Source: DASVWZ01 sp963715675 | Lineage (GTDB): Bacteria; Acidobacteriota; Terriglobia; Terriglobales; Acidobacteriaceae | Direction: 5' to 3' | NCBI GenBank assembly: GCA_963715675.1 | Contig: OY970265.1 | Coordinates: 124,001-188,000, forward strand | Length of the DNA stretch: 64,000 nt | In this document: positions 16,962 through 26,377 of the stretch, one piece after another | Layout: every line of letters starts with the position of its first letter | Numbering within the stretch: position 1 is the first letter of the stretch | Position numbers and translations under genes: made by a program | Notes under the pieces: generated by a model | The model's database searches: none | The model's input: only the letters and a program-made list of their open reading frames with translations | What the model was told of the DNA's origin: nothing

Positions 16962-18914
16962 ATGAATCTACGATTCTTTAACGCGGTCGCCGCAGGGCTT
17001 ATCTGTATGCTGCCCGCTGGCAGCGCCTTCGGGCAGGTCACCACGGGACCGTCTGCGGCTCCCGCGCAATTGTACCCAGGACAACCACCTCTGGTCGTTA
17101 CCAGCGGCAGCGTCATGCTGCTGGCGGTGCGTGACGAGAAGGGAAAGCCGCTGGATCGTCAGGCGGTCGTGCAACTCACCAACAAGGCAAACCAACGGGT
17201 TCAGGCTCAGGTTACACAAGAAGATTCGGTCGCCCAGATTGTCGACTTGCAGCAGGGTGTATACGACCTTGCGGTAAGCGCCCTCGGCTACGTGACTTCC
17301 CACCAGGAAGTAACGCTAGACGGCAGGGTTTCGACGACGAATCGGATGGAGATTGCCCTCAAGAGAGATCCTTCCGCGGTTGACCTGGGCGCGCTGAAGT
17401 CCAGCGAGATGCCCCCCAAAGTGCGCAAGAACATGCTGCATGGTTTGGCGGCGCTCAAGTCATCGAGGCTGGACGACGCGCAGAAGAAACTGGAGGCTGC
17501 TTACCGCGATGATCCTTCCAACCCGGAAGTGAATTTCCTGCTGGGGTACCTCTATTTTGAAAAGAAGGACATGGGGCGGGCCCAGAGTTATCTCGCCAAT
17601 GCCGCAAAACTGGAGCCGCACAATGTTCAGGTACTCACCTTGCTGGGACGGGTACAACTCCTGCGCAAGGATCTTGGCGCGGCTCGTGGTCCGCTGGAAC
17701 AAGCGGTTTCGGTGGACCCGGAATCCTGGATGGCACATTATCTGCTCGCCACCGTGTATCTGCAGCAGAGGGAATTCGAGAAGGCGCAGGAACAAGCGTC
17801 GCTTGCGATTGAAAGAGGGAAGCGTACGGCGAGTGCCGCTCAACTGATACTGGGCCAGGCCCTGGCCAATCTGAAGCGTTACCCCGAAGCGGTCCAGGCG
17901 CTGGAAGCATTCTTGGAAGCTGCGCCCACCGACTCGAACGTACCGAAAGTGCACGCGTTGATCGCCGACATCCAGAAATGGGAGTCCCAGACCGCCGCGA
18001 ACGCAGGTGCAACCCAATCCATATCCTCCGTAGTGGTTCCGGAGCCAATCGTCGCTGCCACCGACCCCGGACCGTTGGTGAAGAACTGGGGCCCGGCCGA
18101 CATCGATGACTCAAGACCTCAAGTGGCGCTGGATGTCTCCTGTCCGCAGGGGAAAGTGCTCCACCTGGCGGGCGAGCGGGTCAAGGAACTGGTGGACGAT
18201 TTGGCCAAATTCGACGCCATCGAAGACGTGTATCACGAAGACGTCGATCAGGAGGGTATTCCCAAGAAAAATGTCACCCTCAGGTTCGACTATGTCGCCT
18301 CCATCTCAGAACCCACGCCTGGCAGGTTCCTGGTCGACGAGTTTCGCAGTGGACGTTCGGGGACGGAAGATTTCCCCGACCAGATCGCTACCCGCGGCTT
18401 GCCGACTTTGGCATTCATCTTCCACCCCGACATGCGCGACGATTTTGATATGAGCTGCGAAGGCCTGGGCACCTGGAATGAGAAAGCCACGTGGCTGGTT
18501 CATTTTCAGCAACGGGCGGACAAGCCGCACCGCATTCAGGACTACATCATCAACGGCAGAGTGTACCCGGTAAGCATGAAAGGACGGGCCTGGATCTCTG
18601 CCGACACCTTCGAGATCGTCCGTCTGGAGTCGGATTTGATGGCCCCGATCAAGGAAATTCAATTGCTCAGCCAGCATCAGGCCGTGGATTATGCTCCAGT
18701 CCAATTCCCCAAGACCAAAACCCAGCTCTGGCTGCCCCAGCAAGCGGAGCTGTACTTCGACTTCCGCAAGCACCGCTATTTCCGGCGCCACAGCTTTAGC
18801 CACTTCATGCTGTTCTCGGTGGATACTGAAGAGAAACGCAAGGAGCCCAAACAAGCCGATAAGGGACCCGAGTCGATGTCCCCGAAATCCAAACGTCACA
18901 AGCGACACGCTTGA
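16962..18914 (+). CDS. Exported TPR protein with N-terminal carboxypeptidase-regulatory-like domain
   Basis: About 650 residues from ATG 16962, chosen because a clean signal peptide (MNLRFFNAVAAGLICMLPAG) starts there behind GAGG; ATG 16917 is possible. Residues about 45-130 form a beta-sandwich typical of TonB-plug-associated or carboxypeptidase regulatory domains (VMLLAVRDEKGKPLDRQ, GVYDLAVSALGYVT). TPR repeats follow at about 155-330 (NPEVNFLLGYLYFEKKDMG, WMAHYLLATVYLQQREFEK). Residues about 370-620 form a beta-rich domain of unknown type, and the C terminus is very basic (SPKSKRHKRHA). It is probably a periplasmic scaffold or outer-membrane-associated protein. Confidence 0.75.
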   Translation: MNLRFFNAVAAGLICMLPAGSAFGQVTTGPSAAPAQLYPGQPPLVVTSGSVMLLAVRDEKGKPLDRQAVVQLTNKANQRVQAQVTQEDSVAQIVDLQQGVYDLAVSALGYVTSHQEVTLDGRVSTTNRMEIALKRDPSAVDLGALKSSEMPPKVRKNMLHGLAALKSSRLDDAQKKLEAAYRDDPSNPEVNFLLGYLYFEKKDMGRAQSYLANAAKLEPHNVQVLTLLGRVQLLRKDLGAARGPLEQAVSVDPESWMAHYLLATVYLQQREFEKAQEQASLAIERGKRTASAAQLILGQALANLKRYPEAVQALEAFLEAAPTDSNVPKVHALIADIQKWESQTAANAGATQSISSVVVPEPIVAATDPGPLVKNWGPADIDDSRPQVALDVSCPQGKVLHLAGERVKELVDDLAKFDAIEDVYHEDVDQEGIPKKNVTLRFDYVASISEPTPGRFLVDEFRSGRSGTEDFPDQIATRGLPTLAFIFHPDMRDDFDMSCEGLGTWNEKATWLVHFQQRADKPHRIQDYIINGRVYPVSMKGRAWISADTFEIVRLESDLMAPIKEIQLLSQHQAVDYAPVQFPKTKTQLWLPQQAELYFDFRKHRYFRRHSFSHFMLFSVDTEEKRKEPKQADKGPESMSPKSKRHKRHA

Positions 18915-18980
18915 GCGGAACAAGCTACTGCGAAGGAGTCTCCGCCGGTCACGGCTGATCCGCTCTCCCTCAAAATGAAA

Positions 18981-19013
18981 GCCCCCGGCGGGCTGGTTTC
19001 AGCCGCCGGGGGC
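18981..19013. terminator. Strong bidirectional terminator
   Basis: GCCCCCGGCGG (18981-18991) and CCGCCGGGGGC (19003-19013) pair perfectly, and the loop GCTGGTTTCAG extends the stem by CTG/CAG with one bulge. The hairpin lies between convergent genes and can end both transcripts. Confidence 0.8.
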
Positions 19014-19044
19014 GATTCGGCGAGTGGCTCTCTCACTCGACCGG

Positions 19045-19725
19045 CTAGGACAGGAAAAACTCTTTTGCCAGGGCCGCCCACTCCTTGTCGGGGATTTGCT
19101 TGGCCACGTCGTCCATTGCGACACCGCCGTCTTGCGCCATGGCGCCCAGGGGAGCCATGCCAGCAAAGATGGGCATCTGCTTCTGCAAGCGGACCGCGGA
19201 CTCTTCTGTCCACCAGCGCGCCACTGCGCCACCCAGCAGATTGCGGAAGTTGGTCTTGGCATCCGGGGACTGAACCGTAATCAGCCAGCCGTCGCCGTAG
19301 CAGTCTGTGCGCGCCAGTTCAGGATTGGTGGAAATCGCATCGTTGATGTCAGAGATGCTGCCTTCGATCGGCGATACCATGTCCACGGCCACGCCGTCGC
19401 GATGCAGCGTGCACAGTTTCTGGCCCTGGCGGATCCACTGTCCGCGCGTCGGAAGCGTAATGCTTTCCAGTTTGCCGGCCAGCTTGGTAGCAAAATCGTC
19501 CATGCCAACCCGCACCAGGTTGGGGCTCTCGCTCAGCGCCCAAGTGTGACCTGGGTGAAAGCGGAGATTCTCAGGAACCTGGAACCCGCCAACCAGGCTG
19601 GGAATAACCCGGCCTTCGTGTCTCGCCACTTGCAGGGTTGGCTGAACCACAACCGACTTGCGGCTGTAGAAATGATCGATCAGTAAGAAGGTTACGAATG
19701 TTAGGAGAACCAGTAGGACTGTCAT
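19045..19725 (-). CDS. Membrane-anchored GcvH-like protein lacking the lipoyl lysine
   Basis: The 226-residue protein starts at ATG 19725 behind GAGGTGACTT. Residues 1-17 (TVLLVLLTFVTFLLIDH) are a membrane anchor. Residues about 55-155 match the glycine-cleavage H protein fold: HPGHTWALSESPNLVRVGMD, LPTRGQWIRQGQ, SPIEGSISDINDAI and LARTDCYGDGWLITV. In H proteins the lipoylated Lys lies seven residues before the Ser of the SP(I/V)xG block; here the same place is Gly (DGVAVDMVSPIEG). It therefore cannot carry lipoate in the usual way, and no gcvT or gcvP lies nearby. A structural or assembly role is more likely than glycine cleavage. Confidence 0.8.
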   Translation of the reverse strand: MTVLLVLLTFVTFLLIDHFYSRKSVVVQPTLQVARHEGRVIPSLVGGFQVPENLRFHPGHTWALSESPNLVRVGMDDFATKLAGKLESITLPTRGQWIRQGQKLCTLHRDGVAVDMVSPIEGSISDINDAISTNPELARTDCYGDGWLITVQSPDAKTNFRNLLGGAVARWWTEESAVRLQKQMPIFAGMAPLGAMAQDGGVAMDDVAKQIPDKEWAALAKEFFLS

Positions 19726-20332
19726 AAGTCACCTCGCCGGAGGGCCTTTTTTTGTTTCTCGTTGGCCACTCGCCACTTTCTCTTAAGGCAACTGTCGTGC
19801 CAGAGTTCGGAGGCGCGCTGGAGTCCTGATTTAGCGTCGCAATGTTATTGGAAACAAAGGCGATATGGAAACAGGAGACGAATGCAAGCCCGAACATCGC
19901 TGAATATTACAACGACGTCACGATGAAAATGACAACAGCTCCGCAGGCATAATTTCAATGGTTTGCGCGTTGTCCGCGCCGAGTCACTTGATTCGACGAT
20001 ACTTAGCAATGACTGCAGGAGCTGATAATAATCACAACATGGGCTGATGCAGAGGACAACAAGAGCCAGGCTGCACCCCCCGCCGCTCCTCGGTGTTGGA
20101 TCAGCTCAAAAAACAAGCAAAGCTCACGATGCGCGCACCGCAAACCGCGCGACACTTCGCTTGGGTCGTCCAGGTCCTCCCGACTTAGCTCATGGCAGGC
20201 TCTTGCAGCGTAAGGAACGCTGACGCAGGAGGACAATGAAGCGGGCCTACTGCTACTTCTCCCAGCCCTTGACCGTCTGGACGTTGACCAAGTACGCTGG
20301 CAGCCACACTTTCTTCCTGGGAGGAACGCACT
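19726..20332. other. Intergenic region, nothing recognised
   Basis: About 600 bases between divergent genes. Only short fortuitous frames are present, and no tRNA, repeat or riboswitch pattern was seen. GGGAGGAACGCACT before 20333 is the mscL ribosome binding site. Confidence 0.5.
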
Positions 20333-20749
20333 ATGTTAGATGGGTTCAAGAAGTTTATCCTTCGCGGCAGCGTGGTTGATCTGGCAGTCGGCGTGGTCAT
20401 CGGTGCCGCTTTTGGCGCGGTCGTCACTGCCTTCACCAAGGATCTGCTCACGCCTTTGATTGCGGCCCTGGTCGGCAAACCCGATTTCTCGGCCATCAAG
20501 TTCACGGTCAATGGCAGCCTTTTTGCCGTCGGCGATTTCATTAACGCGGTGGTTTCTTTCGTGCTGGTTGCGGTTGCGGTGTACTTCTTCGTGGTGACGC
20601 CGCTCAATGCTCTGGTCGCGCGTATGCGCAAAGCTCCGGTCCCGGCGGATCCAACCACCAGGAAATGCCCGGAGTGCCTGAGCGAAATTCCGATCGACGC
20701 GCGCCGCTGCGCATTCTGCGCTCAGCCCACCACGGGGCGGGCTGCCTGA
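20333..20749 (+). CDS. mscL: Large-conductance mechanosensitive channel with a C-terminal zinc ribbon
   Basis: The 138-residue protein starts MLDGFKKFILRGSVVDLAVG, the family hallmark, and has two membrane helices (about 17-45 and 72-95), so it is the pressure-release channel of the inner membrane. The usual cytoplasmic helical bundle at the C terminus is replaced or followed by CPECLSEIPIDARRCAFC (about residues 112-129), two CxxC pairs 12 residues apart that should bind zinc. The ATG follows GGGAGG. It is a single-gene unit. Confidence 0.93.
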   Translation: MLDGFKKFILRGSVVDLAVGVVIGAAFGAVVTAFTKDLLTPLIAALVGKPDFSAIKFTVNGSLFAVGDFINAVVSFVLVAVAVYFFVVTPLNALVARMRKAPVPADPTTRKCPECLSEIPIDARRCAFCAQPTTGRAA

Positions 20750-20903
20750 CAGACTGCGGAAAAACTCTGGCCTCAGTCCCGGATTTGAGACGGTACGGCT
20801 TCAGTTGCGCTGCGAAGTCGTCAAAAAGGCATCCGCGCACGCGTCGGTAGAGGCTTTGCCACGGATTTCCTTCTGCTGGCTGCGGCTCCTGTAACATGGG
20901 GGA

Positions 20904-21581
20904 ATGAATCTGCGATTCCCCCATTGCGCTTCGATCGCTCTCTTGGTGGCCGCCACGCTGGTCGCGGCGCAGACTACAAATCCGCCTGCCCCAGCGTCTC
21001 CGCCCAAGGGGAGTAAGGCCAAGGCAGCAGAGGTTCAAGCGTCCGATCCCGGAGAAATCGTTTCCGGTCTATATAGCAACCGTTCTTTCGGATTCACCTT
21101 CAAGCTTCCTTTTGGCTGGGTGGACCGCACGGATTTTATGCGGCAGGATTCGGCCGACGCCAAAGCCGACCCCAGCAAGTCCATGGTGCTGCTGGCCACC
21201 TTCGAGCGCCCGCCCGAGGCCTCCGGCGACACGGTAAACTCCGCGGTGATCATCGCGGCCGAGAGCGTTTCTTCCTATCCCGGACTCAAAGACGCCTCGC
21301 AATACTTTGGCCCGGTGGCGGAGATCGCGAAATCCCAGGGCTTCACCGCCGTCAGCGAGCCCTATGATTTTCCGGTCGGTGGCAGGCCCATCGTCCGTCA
21401 GGACTTCAGCAAAAAACTCGCCGGGCTGACCATGGTTCAGAGTTCGCTGGCCATGCTTCACGGCTCCTATATCGTGTCGTTCACCTTCATCGCCGATAGC
21501 CTGGACGACACCACCCAGACTCTCGACCATCTCCGCTTCGGGCGTCCGCCTGAACACACGGACCCGGCCAAGCGACGGTAA
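20904..21581 (+). CDS. Exported protein of unknown function
   Basis: The 225-residue protein has a signal peptide (about residues 1-22, LLVAATLVAAQ), a Pro/Ala/Lys-rich linker to about residue 45, and a single domain of about 170 residues containing YSNRSFGFTFKLPFGWVDR and a final FTFIADSLDDTTQTLDHLRF. The pattern (a Phe-rich strand with PxGW, then a late TLDHLRF helix) resembles the PsbP-like or DUF1795-like fold found in many secreted bacterial proteins, but this is only a visual impression. It converges with the transglutaminase-like operon on the minus strand. Confidence 0.7.
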   Translation: MNLRFPHCASIALLVAATLVAAQTTNPPAPASPPKGSKAKAAEVQASDPGEIVSGLYSNRSFGFTFKLPFGWVDRTDFMRQDSADAKADPSKSMVLLATFERPPEASGDTVNSAVIIAAESVSSYPGLKDASQYFGPVAEIAKSQGFTAVSEPYDFPVGGRPIVRQDFSKKLAGLTMVQSSLAMLHGSYIVSFTFIADSLDDTTQTLDHLRFGRPPEHTDPAKRR

Positions 21582-21613
21582 GTCTTGCACTCCTGCGGGA
21601 CGGTGCGGCTGCG

Positions 21614-23569
21614 CTAGTTCACCTTTTTTAGGACTGCGGTATTGCTTTCGTCCTCGGCAATGCAGCGAAAAAAAACCTTCAGATCGGCGAGATGGTCCAC
21701 CGGAACTTCCACCTGGTCGATCTCGTAGTCGCGCTGATAATGAAGAACGCTGCCTTGCACTTTCAGTTGGCTCTTGTATTTACCAAAGCCAAAGGACGCA
21801 TTCGCGGGCGACGGAAGCTCGTCGACTGCATACCCAGGCGGCAGGGTAATGTCGTACAGATCGCTTTCCAGACTGGTATGGCCGAATTCCACCGGGTACT
21901 GGCGTTTCTTGCCTTCCATCACGTCGTCACTCTTTTGGCCGAGCACGCGCGGGCGTACGAGCAGGAGACCACCCATCGACTTGGCGTAGTTGCGGGCGAA
22001 AAAGCGGTACCGGAGAACCAGGCTTTCACTGGAATTGTCGAGGCCCTCAATCTGGTAGTCCACCAGGGTGAAACCGCCGAGCGACGAAGCGAGTACATTT
22101 TCAAAGAATCTCTTGCGCTCGCTTTCCGGCAGCCTCAGCAGTTCCGCCCGGCGAAGTACCGCGGGATAACCTTGTCGGATTTCCTGCACAGTTCCGGACA
22201 GCGTCCCGTCAGAAGAAAGGGTGAGTTGGGCGCTGCGAAGAAAGCGGTTTAAGGACGGGGCAAGAAGAGGAAGTTGGACCAACTCCCCTCCCTTCTCAGT
22301 GATCACGAGTCCGTAGTTCGCCTGCAGCGATGACGGCAGAGCCCCGAACGGGGTGATCTGGTCTGTTGGATCAAAAAACAGAATGCGGCCAAGCTGGGGA
22401 TCTTCGAAGGCAGCATAAAGGTCGGCATCCGATGCGTCCCTTGGCAATCGTACCGCCAGAATGACATGGTCGAAGGCAATGGAAGGAACGCTCGGGCGGG
22501 TGATTCCCCGGGTCGAGTTAATGAGCACATAGTAGGAATCCACTCCGATGACCTGCAGCATGGCGCTGAGCAGCGTGACTTTGTCCTTGCAATCCCCGTA
22601 TCGATTGGAGAATACGTCCTGCGCAGTGTGAGGTTGAAAACCGCCGATGCCGATCTTGATTTCCACGTAGCGTACGTCGCGTTGCACGAAACTGGAAAGC
22701 GCCTTGATCTTGTCTGATTGCGTCGTCAAACCTGAAGTCAGCTGCGCAACTTTTTGCTGAATCTCAGGCGTGGGCTGGCGCCGTCCGTTCGAAACATTGC
22801 TATACCACCTGGCGATGTCTTCCCATGAACCGGCGCTGGTTCCTTGCCCGTTCTGGCTGGGGTAGTAATGAACCGAGACCCATCCGGCGACTGCTTCCCG
22901 CGGGGGCATGAGGCGTTCTTCCTCGATGGCCGGCAAGTTTTGCAGTTGCCAGTTCCATTGGCCCTGGCCGAGCGCCTGCGGCTCAATCGCATCATGATTC
23001 GACCAGTAAGTTTTGAATTCCCAGCCCGTGGGCAGCCGCAGACTGAAGCGACTCAGCACAACGGGAATGTCCTCCTGAAGAAGCCAGGAGTCCTCCAGCA
23101 CAAAGGGGCGGCGTTTCTGCTGATATTCGTAGCCGATGACCGCACCGGGTTCCGCAGCCGGAATTTGCAGCGACTTCTTGCGAGTATCCGCGTAGAGAAC
23201 ACCCTCGCTTAGCCCTGTCTCCACGGCATCCTTTTCTTTCACCTCAAATTCCTGACCCTGGGAGTTGATTCCCCAAGCTTTGAGGCTGCCGATACGGGTC
23301 TCGTTGTCGGAAAACACCGCGATCAGAGCCTGGTCGCGCCCCTGGGGACGGAGAACCTTGACGACGCGACGATAGACAGTATTGATCTCTCCGCTGTCTT
23401 TCACGGTGGTGGTCTGTTCGGAGAGCAACACTACAGCTCGGGTCTCTTCTGAGTAGGTGGGCGTGGGCATGCGGGCAGCTTCCCGGAACCAGTCGGGCGT
23501 GCCGGCGATGGCGCGGGGCAGAAGCGTCGACCACAGGGCCACGCCCAACCACCATTTACTTGTCGGCAT
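21614..23569 (-). CDS. DUF3857/transglutaminase-like exported protein with intact Cys
   Basis: About 651 residues from ATG 23569, which overlaps the end of the upstream paralogue by 14 bases, so the two are translated together. A signal peptide (MPTSKWWLGVALWSTLLPRA) is followed by a DUF3857 region (about 40-220, with VYRRVVKVLRPQGRDQALI) and a transglutaminase-like core around residue 320 with RYGDCKDKVTLLSAML, where the Cys is the expected nucleophile. His (AFDHVILAV) and Asp (FFDPTDQ) follow in the right order to complete a triad. A C-terminal DUF2569-like or beta domain ends the protein. The substrate is unknown, probably envelope peptides or proteins. Confidence 0.85.
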   Translation of the reverse strand: MPTSKWWLGVALWSTLLPRAIAGTPDWFREAARMPTPTYSEETRAVVLLSEQTTTVKDSGEINTVYRRVVKVLRPQGRDQALIAVFSDNETRIGSLKAWGINSQGQEFEVKEKDAVETGLSEGVLYADTRKKSLQIPAAEPGAVIGYEYQQKRRPFVLEDSWLLQEDIPVVLSRFSLRLPTGWEFKTYWSNHDAIEPQALGQGQWNWQLQNLPAIEEERLMPPREAVAGWVSVHYYPSQNGQGTSAGSWEDIARWYSNVSNGRRQPTPEIQQKVAQLTSGLTTQSDKIKALSSFVQRDVRYVEIKIGIGGFQPHTAQDVFSNRYGDCKDKVTLLSAMLQVIGVDSYYVLINSTRGITRPSVPSIAFDHVILAVRLPRDASDADLYAAFEDPQLGRILFFDPTDQITPFGALPSSLQANYGLVITEKGGELVQLPLLAPSLNRFLRSAQLTLSSDGTLSGTVQEIRQGYPAVLRRAELLRLPESERKRFFENVLASSLGGFTLVDYQIEGLDNSSESLVLRYRFFARNYAKSMGGLLLVRPRVLGQKSDDVMEGKKRQYPVEFGHTSLESDLYDITLPPGYAVDELPSPANASFGFGKYKSQLKVQGSVLHYQRDYEIDQVEVPVDHLADLKVFFRCIAEDESNTAVLKKVN

Positions 23570-25487
23570 GGGCCTCCGCCGGCCGGAGCAAGGCTTGAGC
23601 ATCGTCGTCCGCCATCACCCTGCGAAAAAATTCCTTGACCGCAGGGTACTTGTCCGCCTGGAGATAGAATCCGTTCACCTGCAATCGACGGTGCAGAAAG
23701 AGTGTGTTCTCTTTCTGCTCCCGTTCAGCCTCGTAGCTGAAGAAATCGCCCGGAGCGATTTTTTCGGATTTGGGGAGGCTCTCAATCTGAAGATCGGGCG
23801 GCAGGTGGATGCTGATGTCATCCACATCCTGATACGGATACTCGAAATAAATGGGATGCATTCGGGTGGCGTGCTCGAATTTCGTACCACTCGTCTTGAA
23901 CAACCCCAGCGGGACAATCAGGCGATGTCCGGCACGGCTGGCAAAACCGGGAAGCTCGATTTCGAAATCGGCCTGTAAAGGATCATCCGTCGAGTCCCAG
24001 CCCGTGACCTTTACCAATTTGACCGTCCCGCCAGACGGAACCCAGCCCTTGATCTCTTCTTCCAGGTCTTTGCTGCGTGCCACAGCATCTTGATTATGCG
24101 CATGCACTCGACGGATGAGAGCTTCCTGACCGTGGAACACGATCTGCACCGTTCCTTTCAACGTCCCATTCTGCGCCAGGTCCAGATCAGCCTTACGTTC
24201 GGTCAGAGAGTCGGTGCTCTTCGGAACCGCGGTCGAGATGAAGCCATGGGCGTCTTTGCTTAGGAGCATGCCGGCAGTTTCGGTCTTCTCCCAGGGAAGC
24301 AGACCGTAGGGACAGTGGTAGGTGCCCGGGTCCAGAAAAACCTGTGGGGAGCCCTCCTGGATTAGAACCGCGGTTCCATCGAACTGGCGATCGTCGAGCG
24401 TGGAGGGATGGAAGAGGTGGTCGTCCCGCTCCGAGACTCGTACCATCGAGGCGTGCGCGCCCGCGGCCCGTGCCAGAGCCAGAAACAACAGATTCAGTTC
24501 CGCGTGGTTTCCGTAACCATGTTTCAGCACATCCTCCACATTATTGCTTTCTTTCAGATTCTCTTTCGCGGTTTCCTTTTCTGACTTGGCGACTTCGAAA
24601 CTCAGATTGCGGAGCTGCTGGACGCGTGCATACAGTTTTTGCAGACGAACCGGCAGAGGATCGGTTGCGGGTGCGACTTCATTCACCGTTCGCTGCAGGT
24701 TGCCAAGCTTCCCAAGATAGCGTTCGTCAGCCTCAAGCCAGGCTTGCTGCCGGTCTTTCCAAAACTCATCGGTGGTCTTGAACGAGCCATTCACATAGAA
24801 GAAGTCCACGCGCATTTTCAGCTCGTCTGCAGGAAAGGTGAAGTCTTCTGCCTGGAATGCCGGGATGTCGGTCAAGTCCAGGACCACGGTCCCGTCGGAC
24901 TGCTTCTCCGGTTGCTTCCCGGCCGGCAAGCGGGCGGTGGTCACGGCAAGCTTCCCGTAGGAAGAGGGCTTCAGCTTGAAATACGCGTGCCGCGTGAACA
25001 GGTCTTCCTGCACCGCCCAATGTCCGGAAAAGTAGTGGTGCAGCGTGTAACGGTACTCGATGACACTGCCTACTTCGACATCCGGCAGGCTGAAGGTCTT
25101 GGCTAAGACCTTGAACCCCCGGTACCGCACAACCATTTTTTCAAAAGGTTTCCCAGTAAAGGGAACCACGGTGCCATCCGGGTGCACGGTTCGGGCGCGA
25201 ATGTCTTCCACCGACGACCAGTCCTTGGCATAGGGGATCTCAACGTCGGCATACTTCTTGCCCTCATCGGTCAGTATCTTAATGCGGGCGTGGTGGGATT
25301 CAGTGGATTCCGCCGCATTGGTCAACAGCTCACGCTCCAAAATGATCGCTGCCGCGCCGGGACTGCCCGCATACTGCTTCATCGCCAGGTCCTCGGGCGG
25401 AATCGCCGAAAAATCGTCGGAGGCTACTGCAACCGGAACGAAGCCGATGACCAAACCGAGCAGCAAGGCGGTGACAAAGCGGCTCAT
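23556..25487 (-). CDS. DUF3857/transglutaminase-like exported protein without the catalytic Cys
   Basis: This 643-residue paralogue of the next gene starts at ATG 25487 behind GGGAGG; the frame is open further upstream but adds no domain. The signal peptide ends near VAVASDD. The DUF3857 part is clear (HARIKILTDEGKKYADVEI, VEVGSVIEYRYTLHHYFSG). In the transglutaminase region the paralogue's GDCKDK is replaced by GYGNHAELNLLFLAL, so the Cys is missing, while His and Asp-like blocks remain. It may be an inactive partner that binds the same substrate and works with the active copy encoded directly downstream. Confidence 0.85.
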   Translation of the reverse strand: MSRFVTALLLGLVIGFVPVAVASDDFSAIPPEDLAMKQYAGSPGAAAIILERELLTNAAESTESHHARIKILTDEGKKYADVEIPYAKDWSSVEDIRARTVHPDGTVVPFTGKPFEKMVVRYRGFKVLAKTFSLPDVEVGSVIEYRYTLHHYFSGHWAVQEDLFTRHAYFKLKPSSYGKLAVTTARLPAGKQPEKQSDGTVVLDLTDIPAFQAEDFTFPADELKMRVDFFYVNGSFKTTDEFWKDRQQAWLEADERYLGKLGNLQRTVNEVAPATDPLPVRLQKLYARVQQLRNLSFEVAKSEKETAKENLKESNNVEDVLKHGYGNHAELNLLFLALARAAGAHASMVRVSERDDHLFHPSTLDDRQFDGTAVLIQEGSPQVFLDPGTYHCPYGLLPWEKTETAGMLLSKDAHGFISTAVPKSTDSLTERKADLDLAQNGTLKGTVQIVFHGQEALIRRVHAHNQDAVARSKDLEEEIKGWVPSGGTVKLVKVTGWDSTDDPLQADFEIELPGFASRAGHRLIVPLGLFKTSGTKFEHATRMHPIYFEYPYQDVDDISIHLPPDLQIESLPKSEKIAPGDFFSYEAEREQKENTLFLHRRLQVNGFYLQADKYPAVKEFFRRVMADDDAQALLRPAEAHADK

Positions 25488-25702
25488 CAGACCTCCCAAG
25501 TGAACTAACGACCGGACCGACGGACAAAGCACGAGAGTAAGCAAAAGCAACGCTAATCCCGGCCTTTCCTGGGTGTCAAGGATGCAGATCACAAGACTCC
25601 GCAATCCACCGGGGGAGGCCGTTGTTTGAAACCCACGAAACTTTTCCCCGCATCCGGACTCTAACCTGATACGTACCATAAGTGAGGGTGGAGGTTGGAA
25701 TC

Positions 25703-26377
25703 ATGTTTAATTTCTCGTTTCGCATATCTGTGATTCTTTTGGTTTTGCTTGCCGCGATCGCCGCGTATAGCGCCAGCGGTGGCTCCGGCGCCGCTTTCCC
25801 TGACCCTGCGGTTGACGCAGCGAAGGCAAAGACTGCCGGCCAACAGACCGCAGTGGTTGCCGGAGGCTGTTTCTGGGGCATTCAGGCCGTCTTCCAGCAT
25901 GTGAAGGGCGTCATCAACGCCACCTCCGGATATGCGGGAGGCTTGGGCAACTCCGCGGAATATGAAACCGTCAGCACCGGCGAGACCGGCCACGCCGAGT
26001 CGGTGAAGATCACTTATGACCCGTCGCAGATCACTTTTGGCGAACTCCTGCGAGTGTTTTTCTCCGTGGCCCACGATCCCACACAACTGAACCGGCAAGG
26101 CCCCGACGTCGGAACCCAGTATCGCTCGGTAATTTTCTATAACAGCGATGAGCAGAAGCACATTGCCGAGGCCTATATCGCGCAGATCGACAAAGCTAAA
26201 GTTTTTCCACGGCCGATCGTAACTCAGGTCGTCGCTCTGAAGGGTTTTTATCCGGCGGAAGCCTACCATCAGAACTATGCTGCCAATCATCCGCATGATC
26301 CGTACATTATGTTCAATGATGCGCCGAAAGTGACCCATCTTCGGCAGCAGTTTCCAGAGCTCTACACCGGCAAATAG
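25703..26377 (+). CDS. msrA: Peptide methionine sulfoxide reductase A, exported
   Basis: The 224-residue enzyme reduces methionine-S-sulfoxide in proteins. The active-site GGCFWG is at residues 54-59 with the nucleophile Cys56, and GHAESVKITYDP and GTQYRSVIFY are family blocks. An N-terminal hydrophobic segment (ISVILLVLLAAIAAYSA) shows that it acts in the periplasm or is anchored in the membrane. No second Cys is seen downstream, so it belongs to the single-Cys type and needs an external reductant. The ATG follows GGAGG. Methionine repair outside the cytoplasm fits an envelope exposed to oxidants. Confidence 0.93.
   Translation: MFNFSFRISVILLVLLAAIAAYSASGGSGAAFPDPAVDAAKAKTAGQQTAVVAGGCFWGIQAVFQHVKGVINATSGYAGGLGNSAEYETVSTGETGHAESVKITYDPSQITFGELLRVFFSVAHDPTQLNRQGPDVGTQYRSVIFYNSDEQKHIAEAYIAQIDKAKVFPRPIVTQVVALKGFYPAEAYHQNYAANHPHDPYIMFNDAPKVTHLRQQFPELYTGK

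Noticed and set aside
19045..19725. A lipoate-binding LbpA protein of the sulfur-oxidising Hdr system
   Set aside because: The lysine that would carry lipoate is Gly here, and no sHdr genes lie nearby.
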